Shown one piece after another: positions 27,228-36,042 of a stretch of 64,000 bases of DNA. The translations under genes were made by a program, and so were the position numbers. Source of the DNA: Dyella_A sp049445995 (lineage in GTDB: Bacteria; Pseudomonadota; Gammaproteobacteria; Xanthomonadales; Rhodanobacteraceae). The notes below the pieces were generated by a model. That model saw only the letters and a program-made list of their open reading frames with translations. It did not search any database and was not told the DNA's origin. Each line of letters begins with the position of its first letter. Within the stretch, counting starts at the first letter, position 1. The stretch is taken from positions 62,001 to 126,000 of the forward strand of contig NZ_JBMSDZ010000010.1 of assembly GCF_049445995.1 (NCBI RefSeq). The letters run 5' to 3'.

Positions 27228-28832
27228 TCAGCTGATGGGTGGCTTGTCGGTGCCGATCAGGCTCCGGCGCAACTCGCGCTTGAGCACCTTGCCGGTGGCT
27301 GTGCGCGGCAGCGCGGGCACTTCGACCACCTGCTTGGGCACCTTGAAATGGGCCAGTTTGCCTTCGCAGAAGCGGCGTACCTCATCCAGCGCGAGGTGCA
27401 TGCCCTCCTTGGGTGCCACCACCAGCAGCGGCACTTCGCCCCACTGGGCGTCCGGCACCCCGATTACCGCGGCCTCGCGCACCGCCGGATGACGGTAGAG
27501 CACCTGCTCGACTTCGGTGGGGTAGACGTTTTCGCCGCCGGAAATCAGCATGTCCTTGATGCGGTCGACGATGTAGAAGAATCCTTCCTCATCCTGACGG
27601 GCCAGATCGCCACTGTGAAACCAGCCGCCCCGGAAAGCCTCCTCCGTGGCCTCGGAACGGTTCCAATAGCCGATGAAAAGGTTCGGCCCGCGCAGGACCA
27701 GCTCGCCGGTTTCGCCCGGGGCGACGTCCTGGTCGTCCGCATCCACGATGCGCATCTGCATGTGCGTCAGCGGTTTACCCACCGAGCCGTTCTTGCGCAG
27801 GGTGTCCTGACTGCTCAGGAAACAGGCATTGGGCGCAGTCTCGGTCATCCCGAACCCCTCCAGGAAACGCAGGCCGCGCTCCTGGAAGAACTCGATCACG
27901 GTGATTGGACACGGGGCCCCGCCGGACATCAGCACGCGCAGCGACGACAGGTCATAGCGGTCGATGTCCGGCAACTGACTGATCGCCAGCCACATGGCCG
28001 GCACCAGGAACAACGTGGTCACACGCTCGCGCTCGACCAGGCGCAAGGTCTCGGCGGGGTCAAAATGCGGATGCATCACCACCTTGGCGCCCTTGTACAG
28101 GGCGGGCAACGTATGGATGTTGAGGCCGCCGATGTGGAACAGCGGCGCCACCGTGAGCACCACGTCATCAGTGACCAGTGCGCTTTCGCTGAGCAGCAGG
28201 TTGAAGGCGTTCCAGGTGGTGTTGCCATGGGTCAATACCGCACCCTTGGGGCGCCCGGTCGTGCCGGAGGTGTACATCATCAGATGCGGATCATCCTGCG
28301 CCACGGGCGTGACCGATGTGAGCGCCTGGGCCGCCGCCAGCACGTCCTCGTAGTCCTCGTCAGCGGGCATGGGGTCGCCGGCGGCTGTCACATAAAGCGC
28401 GTGCTCCAGCGGAGTGTTGCGCCGGATCGGTGCCACCAGCGGGGAAAAGGTGGTGTGGTAGACCAGCACGCGCGCGCCGCAATCGTCGAGAATGAACTCC
28501 ACCTCGGCGGGACTGAGGCGAAAGTTGATCGGCACGGCAATCGCACCGAGCTTGGCGCAGGCAAACAGCGTCTCGATGAACGCATTGCCATTGAACAGCA
28601 GCAGCGCCACGCGGTCGCCCTTGCGTACACCGCGCGCTGCCAGCACGCCAGCCATGCGACGACAGCGGTCACTCAACTGACCATAGTCCAGTCGGCGGTC
28701 ACCGACGACCAATGCCTCGCGATGGGGATGATGCAGGGCGTGATAGTCCAGCCAGTCGCCGATGCCGCCGACGTAGTGGACGTTGCGTGCGTGCTCGCCT
28801 TGCGCGTGCTCGCCTTGCGTGAATGCAGCCAT
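27228..28832 (-). CDS. Long-chain-type acyl-CoA synthetase (AMP-dependent ligase)
   Basis: The 534-residue ligase has the P-loop MYTSGTTGRPKGAVLTH, FGMTETAP, FRGGWFHSGDLARQDEEGF and IVDRIKDMLISGGENVYPTEVE, with the catalytic Lys region TATGKVLKRELR. FadD13-type long/medium-chain acyl-CoA synthetases look like this. GGAG precedes the ATG at 28832. Codons 5-14 carry an in-frame 15-bp tandem duplication (28790-28819) that repeats EHAQG. It sits between the SDR/MaoC genes and the acyl-CoA dehydrogenase in one minus-strand cluster. Confidence 0.9.
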   Translation of the reverse strand: MAAFTQGEHAQGEHARNVHYVGGIGDWLDYHALHHPHREALVVGDRRLDYGQLSDRCRRMAGVLAARGVRKGDRVALLLFNGNAFIETLFACAKLGAIAVPINFRLSPAEVEFILDDCGARVLVYHTTFSPLVAPIRRNTPLEHALYVTAAGDPMPADEDYEDVLAAAQALTSVTPVAQDDPHLMMYTSGTTGRPKGAVLTHGNTTWNAFNLLLSESALVTDDVVLTVAPLFHIGGLNIHTLPALYKGAKVVMHPHFDPAETLRLVERERVTTLFLVPAMWLAISQLPDIDRYDLSSLRVLMSGGAPCPITVIEFFQERGLRFLEGFGMTETAPNACFLSSQDTLRKNGSVGKPLTHMQMRIVDADDQDVAPGETGELVLRGPNLFIGYWNRSEATEEAFRGGWFHSGDLARQDEEGFFYIVDRIKDMLISGGENVYPTEVEQVLYRHPAVREAAVIGVPDAQWGEVPLLVVAPKEGMHLALDEVRRFCEGKLAHFKVPKQVVEVPALPRTATGKVLKRELRRSLIGTDKPPIS

Positions 28833-29074
28833 ACCCGTCTCCGTAGTTTTTTCTGCCAGAGCCGGAGCTTCGATCCCGCGGTGGCGCGGGTTGCCGCGCT
28901 TCGCGCACCGCCATCTCCGCTGAGCCAGCCGGCGCCAGCTCCAGCGGCCTGGCCTGCGGCTGCCGGCGCGTGGTGTCACTCGCCGGATCCGCCTGGCCAC
29001 ACTCCTGCCTCTTCGCTGAGCTTAGCGAACCAGCGTGAAGAAGGTCTTGCGTGAACTGGCTGTCCCGCGCACGC

Positions 29075-29902
29075 TCAGAATGGCACCCCGCCGGTGCAAA
29101 GCAGGGTTTGACCGGTCACATAATTGGATTCGGGCGTGCATAGCAGGTACACCGAACCGGCCGCCTCGTCCGGCGTTCCGCCACGACCCAGCGGAATCGA
29201 GCGCTCCATCATGGCCAGCAAATCCGGGTTGACGCCGACCTTGATGTTGCGCCCTTCCACGTCGATGGCAGCCTCGCCGCCGGCCGGTGCTTCGGTCAGC
29301 CGGGTTCGGATCAGGCCGAAGGCGACGCAATTGACGTTGACCTTGTAACGCCCCCACTCCTTGGCCAGCGCCATGGTCAAACCCACCACGCCGGCTTTGG
29401 CGGCGGAATAGTTGGCCTGCCCGGCGTTGCCGCCCAGGCCGGCGATCGACGAGATGTTGACGACCTTGCGGTATACCTCGCGACCGGCGTCGGCCTCCTT
29501 CTTCGCGGCGGCGCGGATGAACTCCGAAGCAGCCCGAAGGATCTTGAACGGGGCCGTCAAATGCACGTCGAGAATCGCCTGCCACTGCTCGTCGGTCATT
29601 TTCTGGATGACGTTGTCCCAGGTGTAGCCGGCGTTATTGACGATGATGTCCAGGCCGCCGAAACCCTCGATGGCGGCCTTGACGAAGGTCTCGGCGAAGC
29701 CGTCGGCGGTGACGTTGCCGACACACATCATGGCCTGGCCGCCAGCGGCCTGGATGTCTTTCAACGTCTGTTCGGCCGGCGCCGGATCGAGATCGTTGAT
29801 CACCACGCGGGCGCCTTCGGATGCGAGCTTCATCGCGATCGAGCGGCCAATGCCGCGGCCCGAGCCGGAAACGATGGCTACCTTGCCTTGAAGTTTGCTC
29901 AT
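29075..29902 (-). CDS. SDR 3-hydroxyacyl-CoA dehydrogenase, MFE-2/HSD17B4-like
   Basis: The 275-residue SDR has the cofactor loop VSGSGRGIGRSIAMKLASEG, NDLDPAP, IVNNAGYTWDNVIQKMTDEQW, catalytic Ser in VNISSIAGLGGNAGQ and YSAAK. The NNAGYTWD/KMTDEQW segment and the following NCVAFGLIRTRL resemble the dehydrogenase unit of multifunctional enzyme type 2 and bacterial steroid side-chain SDRs. The next genes upstream encode two hotdog half-hydratases and an SCPx-type thiolase, the same set of activities as peroxisomal branched-chain beta-oxidation. A longer in-frame start at 30175 would run into the neighbouring gene, so ATG 29902 was chosen. Confidence 0.85.
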   Translation of the reverse strand: MSKLQGKVAIVSGSGRGIGRSIAMKLASEGARVVINDLDPAPAEQTLKDIQAAGGQAMMCVGNVTADGFAETFVKAAIEGFGGLDIIVNNAGYTWDNVIQKMTDEQWQAILDVHLTAPFKILRAASEFIRAAAKKEADAGREVYRKVVNISSIAGLGGNAGQANYSAAKAGVVGLTMALAKEWGRYKVNVNCVAFGLIRTRLTEAPAGGEAAIDVEGRNIKVGVNPDLLAMMERSIPLGRGGTPDEAAGSVYLLCTPESNYVTGQTLLCTGGVPF

Positions 29903-29973
29903 GGTGCCTCTCTTGGATCTTCTGGATGAATGGGATGAACGGATGGAGCGTTCGTGATGCCGCGGTGGCTGGC

Positions 29974-30399
29974 TCAGTCGAGTGCGATGATCGCCTCTCC
30001 CGTCAGGGTGATCTCGCCCGACGGCTTGGCGACGGATAGCTCGACGCGCACGCACGGTCGTCCCGCGTGCTCGAGCGCCTCCACCACCGTGCCGTGGCAA
30101 CGCACCGAATCGCCGACGTGGGTGATCGCGGCGAAACGCACGCCATAGCTCAGCAGCTGGCGCTGCGGCACCCACTCGGTGAGCGTACGGGCCAGGTAGG
30201 CCATGGACAGCATGCCCTGCGCGAATACGTCGCCGGCACCGGCACGGCGGGCGAAATCGATATCAATGTGAATCGGGTTGTGGTCGCCCGAGGCGCCGGC
30301 GAACAAGGCCAGCGTGGTGCGACTGATCGGCGGCATTTCCAGCGTCGGCATGGTATCGCCGACCTTGATGCTGGTCTGCCTGGATGTGACATTGCTCAT
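29974..30399 (-). CDS. MaoC-type (R)-specific enoyl-CoA hydratase subunit
   Basis: The 141-residue hotdog protein carries the hydratase-2 motif FAGASGDHNPIHIDIDFAR, with the Asp-His catalytic pair, and FAQGMLSMAYLARTL. It would add water to a trans-2-enoyl-CoA to give the (R)-3-hydroxyacyl-CoA. The adjacent 147-residue hotdog gene 16 bp upstream lacks this motif and is probably its partner in a heteromeric enzyme, as in ChsH1-ChsH2-type MaoC pairs. The SDR downstream would oxidise the product. Confidence 0.85.
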   Translation of the reverse strand: MSNVTSRQTSIKVGDTMPTLEMPPISRTTLALFAGASGDHNPIHIDIDFARRAGAGDVFAQGMLSMAYLARTLTEWVPQRQLLSYGVRFAAITHVGDSVRCHGTVVEALEHAGRPCVRVELSVAKPSGEITLTGEAIIALD

Positions 30400-30415
30400 G
30401 ACGGTTTCATCCCTG

Positions 30416-30859
30416 TCAGGCGTGGCGAACGACGAGGACCGAATGCAGGTCGGCTACGTGTTCGCCGAACTGGTTGGTCACCACCGTGTCATAGACAACG
30501 AATTCGAGCGCACCGCTCTTCTTGGCGTAGATGTCGCTGACCGTCGACTGCAGGGTCAGCGTATCGCCTGCGCAGATAGCGCGGTGGTATTCGAAACGCT
30601 GCTCGCCATGCAGGATCTTGCCCAGGTCGATCTGCAGCGTCTCGAGGAGTTTCATCATCGCGCCCGAATCCCCGTCGGCGGCGAAGACGAAGGTGGGTGG
30701 TGCCACGATGCCGCGATAGCCTGCCGCCTTCGCTGCCGCCTCGTCGAAATACATCGCGTCGGTCAGCCCGATGACGTTGGCGAAAAAGGCAATGCGGCCT
30801 TTTTCCACCTCCCATTGCGTGGCCGGCGGCGCGTAGCCGATGTGTTTCTGGTCGATCAT
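30416..30859 (-). CDS. MaoC N-terminal-like hotdog protein (partner subunit of the hydratase)
   Basis: The 147-residue sequence resembles the N-terminal half of double-hotdog dehydratases: WEVEKGRIAFFANVIG, YRGIVAPPTFVFA, LDLG-type ILHGEQRFEYHRAICAGDTL and VVYDTVVTNQFGE. The Asp-x-Asn-x-x-His hydratase motif is absent, so it likely shapes the acyl site while the downstream 141-residue gene supplies catalysis. The 16-bp spacing supports one transcript and a heterodimer. Confidence 0.8.
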   Translation of the reverse strand: MIDQKHIGYAPPATQWEVEKGRIAFFANVIGLTDAMYFDEAAAKAAGYRGIVAPPTFVFAADGDSGAMMKLLETLQIDLGKILHGEQRFEYHRAICAGDTLTLQSTVSDIYAKKSGALEFVVYDTVVTNQFGEHVADLHSVLVVRHA

Positions 30860-30875
30860 GGGAACGTCTCCGGAC

Positions 30876-32060
30876 TCACGTGGCCTGATAGAGCGTCACC
30901 ACGCAGGCGCCGCCCAGGCCAAGGTTGTGCTGCAAGGCCACCCGCGCGCCAGGCACCTGGCGCGTGTCGGCCGTGCCACGCAACTGGTGAGTGAGTTCGT
31001 AGCATTGCGCCAGGCCGGTGGCGCCCAGCGGATGCCCCTTGGACAGCAGCCCGCCCGACGGGTTGGTCACCACCTTGCCGCCGTAGGTGTTGTCACCGTC
31101 GAGCACGAATTTTTCCGCGCCGCCTTCCGCGCAAAAGCCGAGCGCCTCGTAGGTAATCAGTTCGTTCTGGGCGAAGCAATCGTGCAGCTCGACCACATCC
31201 ACGTCCTCCGGTCCGATGCCGGCATGCTCATAGACCTGGCGCGCCGCCTCGCGGGCCATGTCGTAACCGACCAGGCGCATCATGTCGTGCAACTCGAAGG
31301 TGCCGGGAAAGTCGGTGGTCATCGCCTGCGCCGTGATCTGCACCGTGGTGTCGATGGAATGCCTGCGCGCGAAGTCTTCGGAACACAGCACCGCGGCTGC
31401 CGCGCCGCAGGTGGGCGGACAGGCCATCAGACGGGTCATCACGCCTTCCCACAGCATGGGTGCGTTCATCACGTCCTCGACCGAGACCTCCTTGCGGAAC
31501 AGCGCCAGCGGGTTGTTCAGCGCATGGCGGCTGGCCTTGGCACGGATAGCGGCGAAGGTTTCCAGCCGGGTCCCGTACTTGTCCATGTGGGCCTTGCCGG
31601 CCCCGCCGAAGTAGCGGATGGCCAGCGGAATCTCAGGATGCCCGACCAGCTCGTCGGTCACCCGGTCGAACTCCTCAAACGGGGTTGGCCGGTCATCGAA
31701 CTGGGCCTTGATGGCCCCTGCAGCCATCTGCTCGAATCCAAGCGCCAGCACGCACTCGGCCGAACCGCCGACGATGGCCTGGCGCGCCAGGAACAGCGCA
31801 CTCGAACCGGTGGAACAGTTGTTGTTGACGTTGACGATCGGGATGCCGCTCATGCCCACCGGATACAGCGCGCGTTGCCCGCAGGTGGAGTCCCCGTAGA
31901 CATAGCCGACGTAGGCCTGCTGGATCAGCGCGTAATCCAGGTGCGCATCGGCCAGCGCCTGCCGCGCGGCCTGCGCGCCCATCTGGTGATAAGGCGCGCT
32001 GGCGCCCGGCTTGCTGAAAGGGATCATGCCGACCCCCGCCACGATGACTTTCTGATTCAT
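30876..32060 (-). CDS. SCPx-type thiolase (lipid-transfer-protein/thiolase family)
   Basis: The 394-residue protein belongs to the non-specific lipid-transfer/SCPx thiolase family. The nucleophilic Cys is at residue 82 (VNNNCSTGSSALF), a catalytic His is in VVELHDCFAQNEL, and SGGLLSKGHPLGATGLAQC gives the second His motif; it ends HNLGLGGACVVTLYQAT. Such thiolases often cleave 2-methyl-branched or sterol side-chain 3-ketoacyl-CoAs. No SCP2 lipid-binding domain is fused and no DUF35 partner was seen. The ATG at 32060 is at the family start; the frame stays open further upstream through the palindrome at 32156. Confidence 0.87.
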   Translation of the reverse strand: MNQKVIVAGVGMIPFSKPGASAPYHQMGAQAARQALADAHLDYALIQQAYVGYVYGDSTCGQRALYPVGMSGIPIVNVNNNCSTGSSALFLARQAIVGGSAECVLALGFEQMAAGAIKAQFDDRPTPFEEFDRVTDELVGHPEIPLAIRYFGGAGKAHMDKYGTRLETFAAIRAKASRHALNNPLALFRKEVSVEDVMNAPMLWEGVMTRLMACPPTCGAAAAVLCSEDFARRHSIDTTVQITAQAMTTDFPGTFELHDMMRLVGYDMAREAARQVYEHAGIGPEDVDVVELHDCFAQNELITYEALGFCAEGGAEKFVLDGDNTYGGKVVTNPSGGLLSKGHPLGATGLAQCYELTHQLRGTADTRQVPGARVALQHNLGLGGACVVTLYQAT

Positions 32061-32155
32061 GAAATGCTCCTGGGAAATTCGGCCTGCCCACGCCGGGGCG
32101 GCGAGGCCGGGTGAAAAAGTTGGCATGCCGGTACCCGGTTGACCGTTGGCGAACG

Positions 32156-32193
32156 CATCGATCATGCACGACCACGGTCGTGCATGATCGATG
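32156..32193. repeat. 38-bp perfect palindrome with 18-bp arms
   Basis: CATCGATCATGCACGACC, a 2-bp centre (AC), then the exact reverse complement. It lies in the 201-bp gap between the transglutaminase-like gene and the SCPx thiolase, 96-133 bp upstream of the thiolase start. No T-run follows on either strand, so a simple terminator is unlikely; an operator or a transcript-processing or attenuating hairpin is possible. Confidence 0.75.
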
Positions 32194-32261
32194 GATACGG
32201 CCAAGACCGGAGCATGGCGACATGCCGACGATCGGCCATTTCCACTCAGCGCCCATGAAAG

Positions 32262-32942
32262 CTAGGCGCTGCGGACTTCGGCGGCAAAGTCGGCATCCAC
32301 TGGCGCGGCAGCGGCCATGCGTGGATACAGCCGCCGCATCTCGGCCATCAGCATCTCCACTGGCACGTCCTGCCAGCTGCCGTGGTATCGCAGATACTCC
32401 ATGTACTGCTGACCCGCGCTGTTGTAGCGGTGGAACAGCGCGTCGTGGCGGCCGTCGAATTCCAGCAGCGACACGTTCAGCCGGCGGCATAGCCGCGCGT
32501 CGAAGGTCGGCGTGACGCGAACCCAGCGATCCTCCAGGTACAACTCCGCAAAGCCGTGGTAGTAGAAAACATCGCTGTCCATCAGCTCGCGCAAGCGCAC
32601 CGAGGTGAGGTGATTGCGCACGTCGGCAAGCCCGATGCGCGCCGGTACGCCCAGGTGCCGCGCGCTGGCCGCAAGCAGCGCCGCCTTGCCCACGCAATAA
32701 CCACGGCCCGCCGCCAGGCAACTGCTCGCGCGGTAGCTTTCGCGATCGGTGAGATCGGCATATGGGGTATAGCGGATCGCGTCGCGCACCGCCACGTAAA
32801 GCGTGCGGGCGACATCGATCGGCGTTTGCGCGCCGCGTGCCGCATCCTCGGCAAAAGCGCGCACCTGCGGGTGCGCGGCGTCGATATATTCGGTGGGCGA
32901 GAGATACTCGCCAGGGGCCAGGTCCTGCGGTTTTGAAGTCAT
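32262..32942 (-). CDS. Transglutaminase-like cysteine protease/hydrolase family protein
   Basis: The 226-residue protein has a transglutaminase-like catalytic triad: Cys83 in GRGYCVGKAALL, His129 in FYYHGFAELYLE and Asp148 in VTPTFDAR. The ATG at 32942 is preferred over an in-frame GTG at 32951 because AAGGG lies 8 nt before it. Members of this family act as amidases, peptidases or isopeptidases; there is no known link to beta-oxidation. Here it is the first gene of a minus-strand catabolic operon, divergent from the ligase at 33142. Function is unknown. Confidence 0.8.
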   Translation of the reverse strand: MTSKPQDLAPGEYLSPTEYIDAAHPQVRAFAEDAARGAQTPIDVARTLYVAVRDAIRYTPYADLTDRESYRASSCLAAGRGYCVGKAALLAASARHLGVPARIGLADVRNHLTSVRLRELMDSDVFYYHGFAELYLEDRWVRVTPTFDARLCRRLNVSLLEFDGRHDALFHRYNSAGQQYMEYLRYHGSWQDVPVEMLMAEMRRLYPRMAAAAPVDADFAAEVRSA

Positions 32943-33040
32943 GGCGGGCACCCTTCGTCGTGTCTGTGGTGGTGGAAGCTAGTCCAGCTTGCCGCGTGGA
33001 ACAAGCGGTGAAATAACGAAAACGGACGGCAGCCAGTTGG

Positions 33041-33056
33041 CGCAAGACAGCTTGCG
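33041..33056. promoter_or_regulatory. Inverted repeat in the divergent control region
   Basis: CGCAAG-ACAG-CTTGCG has perfect 6-bp arms and lies in the 199-bp divergent gap between the transglutaminase-like gene and the acyl-CoA ligase. It is a possible operator for one or both units. The TCGTC-type operator was not found in this gap. Confidence 0.35.
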
Positions 33057-33141
33057 GTCGCGAAGAAACAATGCAAGGTCGGCGCCGCACCGTGCCTATC
33101 GTCCAGACACCCTTCGGTGTGCAGACAGGAGAGCCTTCAGG

Positions 33142-34752
33142 ATGTCATCCGAATCCCGTTCACCCGAAGCCGCTGCCACGTCTTCCCCCGCCTTGGACCG
33201 CAACATGATCGAGCGTGTCTGCGCGGGTGACATCCTCATCCGTTCGGCGCAACGGTATGCCCAGCGACCGGCGATCATCGACGGCGATCGCGTCATCAGC
33301 TACCGCCAGCTTGATGACCGGGCCAACCGGCTCGGGCAGGCCCTGCTCGCGCTCGGACTGACGTCGCAGGACGTGGTGGCGGTGATGGCCCGCAACATCC
33401 CCGAGTTGCTGATCACCTATTTCGCCTGCGCCAAGGCAGGGCTCATTTGCGCCCCGCTGAACCTGGCACTGAATGGCGAAGACATCACCTATTGCCTGAG
33501 TGACTCGCGCGCGCGCGTTCTCATCGTGGACAGTGCCCTGGTCACCGCGGCCCAGGCGCTTCCCGCGCAGCTGCCCGATCTGCGCCATGTCTATTGGATC
33601 GGCAGCGACGCGCACATGGAGGTGGCCAAGTCCGCAGGCACATTCGATGCGCTGGTCGCCAGTGGCACCATCGAGGAGCTTCAGGTACCGGTGCATGATC
33701 GCGATGCCGTGCAACTGCTTTACACCAGCGGCACGACGGCCTCGCCCAAGGGCGTGCTGACCAGCCATCTGGCGGTCACCATCACCGCCCTGTCGACGGC
33801 CCTGGTGCAGAAATTCACGCCCGAATCGAACCTGCTGTGCATCCTGCCGCTTTTTCATTGTGCCCAGCTCAATGCCGCCACCTTGCCGGCCTTGATGACC
33901 GGTGCTTGCGTGGTGCTGACCCAGGGCTTCGATGCGGGGAAGGTGGGAGAGCTGATCGAGCAACACCGAATCAGCATGGTGTTCATGTTGCCGATGATGT
34001 ACGGCGCGCTGCTGGCCGAACCGAGCACGGCCAAACGTGACTTCAGCTGCGTGACGCGCGCCATGTACGCGATGGCGCCGATGTCGCAGGAGCGGCTGGA
34101 GGCCGTGCATGCCTTGTTGCCCCATGCCGACGTGGTGCTGGGCTCCGGCCAGACCGAGTTCACCCCGCCAACCTGCTTCCAGCTGCCCGAGCAGCAGTGG
34201 GACAAGGCCGCCTCATGGGGGGTGGCTACGCCGATGACGCGCATCGCGATCATGGACGATGACGGCAATCTGCTGCCGCCCGGTGAAACCGGCGAGATCG
34301 TCTACCGCGGCCCGCAGGTGATGAATGGTTATCTCAACCTGCCCGCGCCGACCGCCGAGAGCTTCCGGCACGGCTGGTTCCACAGCGGCGACATCGCCTG
34401 GATGGACGAGGAAGGCGTGGTGTGGTTCTGCGACCGCAAGAAGGACATGATCAAGACCGGCGGCGAGAACGTGGCCTCGATCGAGGTCGAGCGCTGCCTG
34501 CTGGCGCACCCGGATGTCGTCGATGCGGCGGTGGTCGGCGTGCCGCACGAGCACTGGGGCGAAGCCGTGGTCGCTGCGGTCGTGCTGGTCGCCGATGCCC
34601 TGGCCGATGAGGCGGCGCTGATCGAACACTGCCGGCAGCGGCTGTCCAGCTTCAAGGTACCCAAGACGGTGCATGTGCTACCCGAATTTCCACGCACCGG
34701 CACTGGCAAGATCCAGAAACACATCTTGCGGGAAAAGCTGCACAAACCCTGA
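33142..34752 (+). CDS. Acyl-CoA synthetase (AMP-dependent ligase)
   Basis: The 536-residue ligase has LYTSGTTASPKGVLTSH (P-loop), GSGQTEFTPP, RHGWFHSGDIAWMDEEGVV and CDRKKDMIKTGGENVASIEVE, ending GTGKIQKHILREKL with the catalytic Lys. It activates a carboxylic acid to CoA; chain specificity is not evident. AGGAGAG is 8 nt before the ATG at 33142; upstream in-frame codons lie outside the family match. It heads the plus-strand operon running to about 45 kb. Confidence 0.9.
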   Translation: MSSESRSPEAAATSSPALDRNMIERVCAGDILIRSAQRYAQRPAIIDGDRVISYRQLDDRANRLGQALLALGLTSQDVVAVMARNIPELLITYFACAKAGLICAPLNLALNGEDITYCLSDSRARVLIVDSALVTAAQALPAQLPDLRHVYWIGSDAHMEVAKSAGTFDALVASGTIEELQVPVHDRDAVQLLYTSGTTASPKGVLTSHLAVTITALSTALVQKFTPESNLLCILPLFHCAQLNAATLPALMTGACVVLTQGFDAGKVGELIEQHRISMVFMLPMMYGALLAEPSTAKRDFSCVTRAMYAMAPMSQERLEAVHALLPHADVVLGSGQTEFTPPTCFQLPEQQWDKAASWGVATPMTRIAIMDDDGNLLPPGETGEIVYRGPQVMNGYLNLPAPTAESFRHGWFHSGDIAWMDEEGVVWFCDRKKDMIKTGGENVASIEVERCLLAHPDVVDAAVVGVPHEHWGEAVVAAVVLVADALADEAALIEHCRQRLSSFKVPKTVHVLPEFPRTGTGKIQKHILREKLHKP

Positions 34753-34830
34753 TCGATGGCACCGGGCTGCGCGGAAAAGATCCGCTCTACATCCACTTCA
34801 CTCAAGACTACAGCACCGGAGAATCCACGG

Positions 34831-35985
<1,155 letters not shown>

Positions 35986-36042
35986 ACGGGTCGCCATGTA
36001 TCGTCACCGCCAAACCGCCCAGCAAATGAAGAGGATAAAACC

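Noticed and set aside
28790..28819. 15-bp tandem duplication as a possible phase-variation repeat
   Set aside because: Only two copies and a multiple of three, so a change in copy number would not switch the frame; noted under the ligase gene only.
22515..29054. Very long open frames (up to about 1,000 codons) antisense to the ligase, AtuA-like and acyl-CoA dehydrogenase genes
   Set aside because: They are a by-product of high GC codon use opposite clearly conserved genes; their translations are Arg/Gln/His-rich with no domains.
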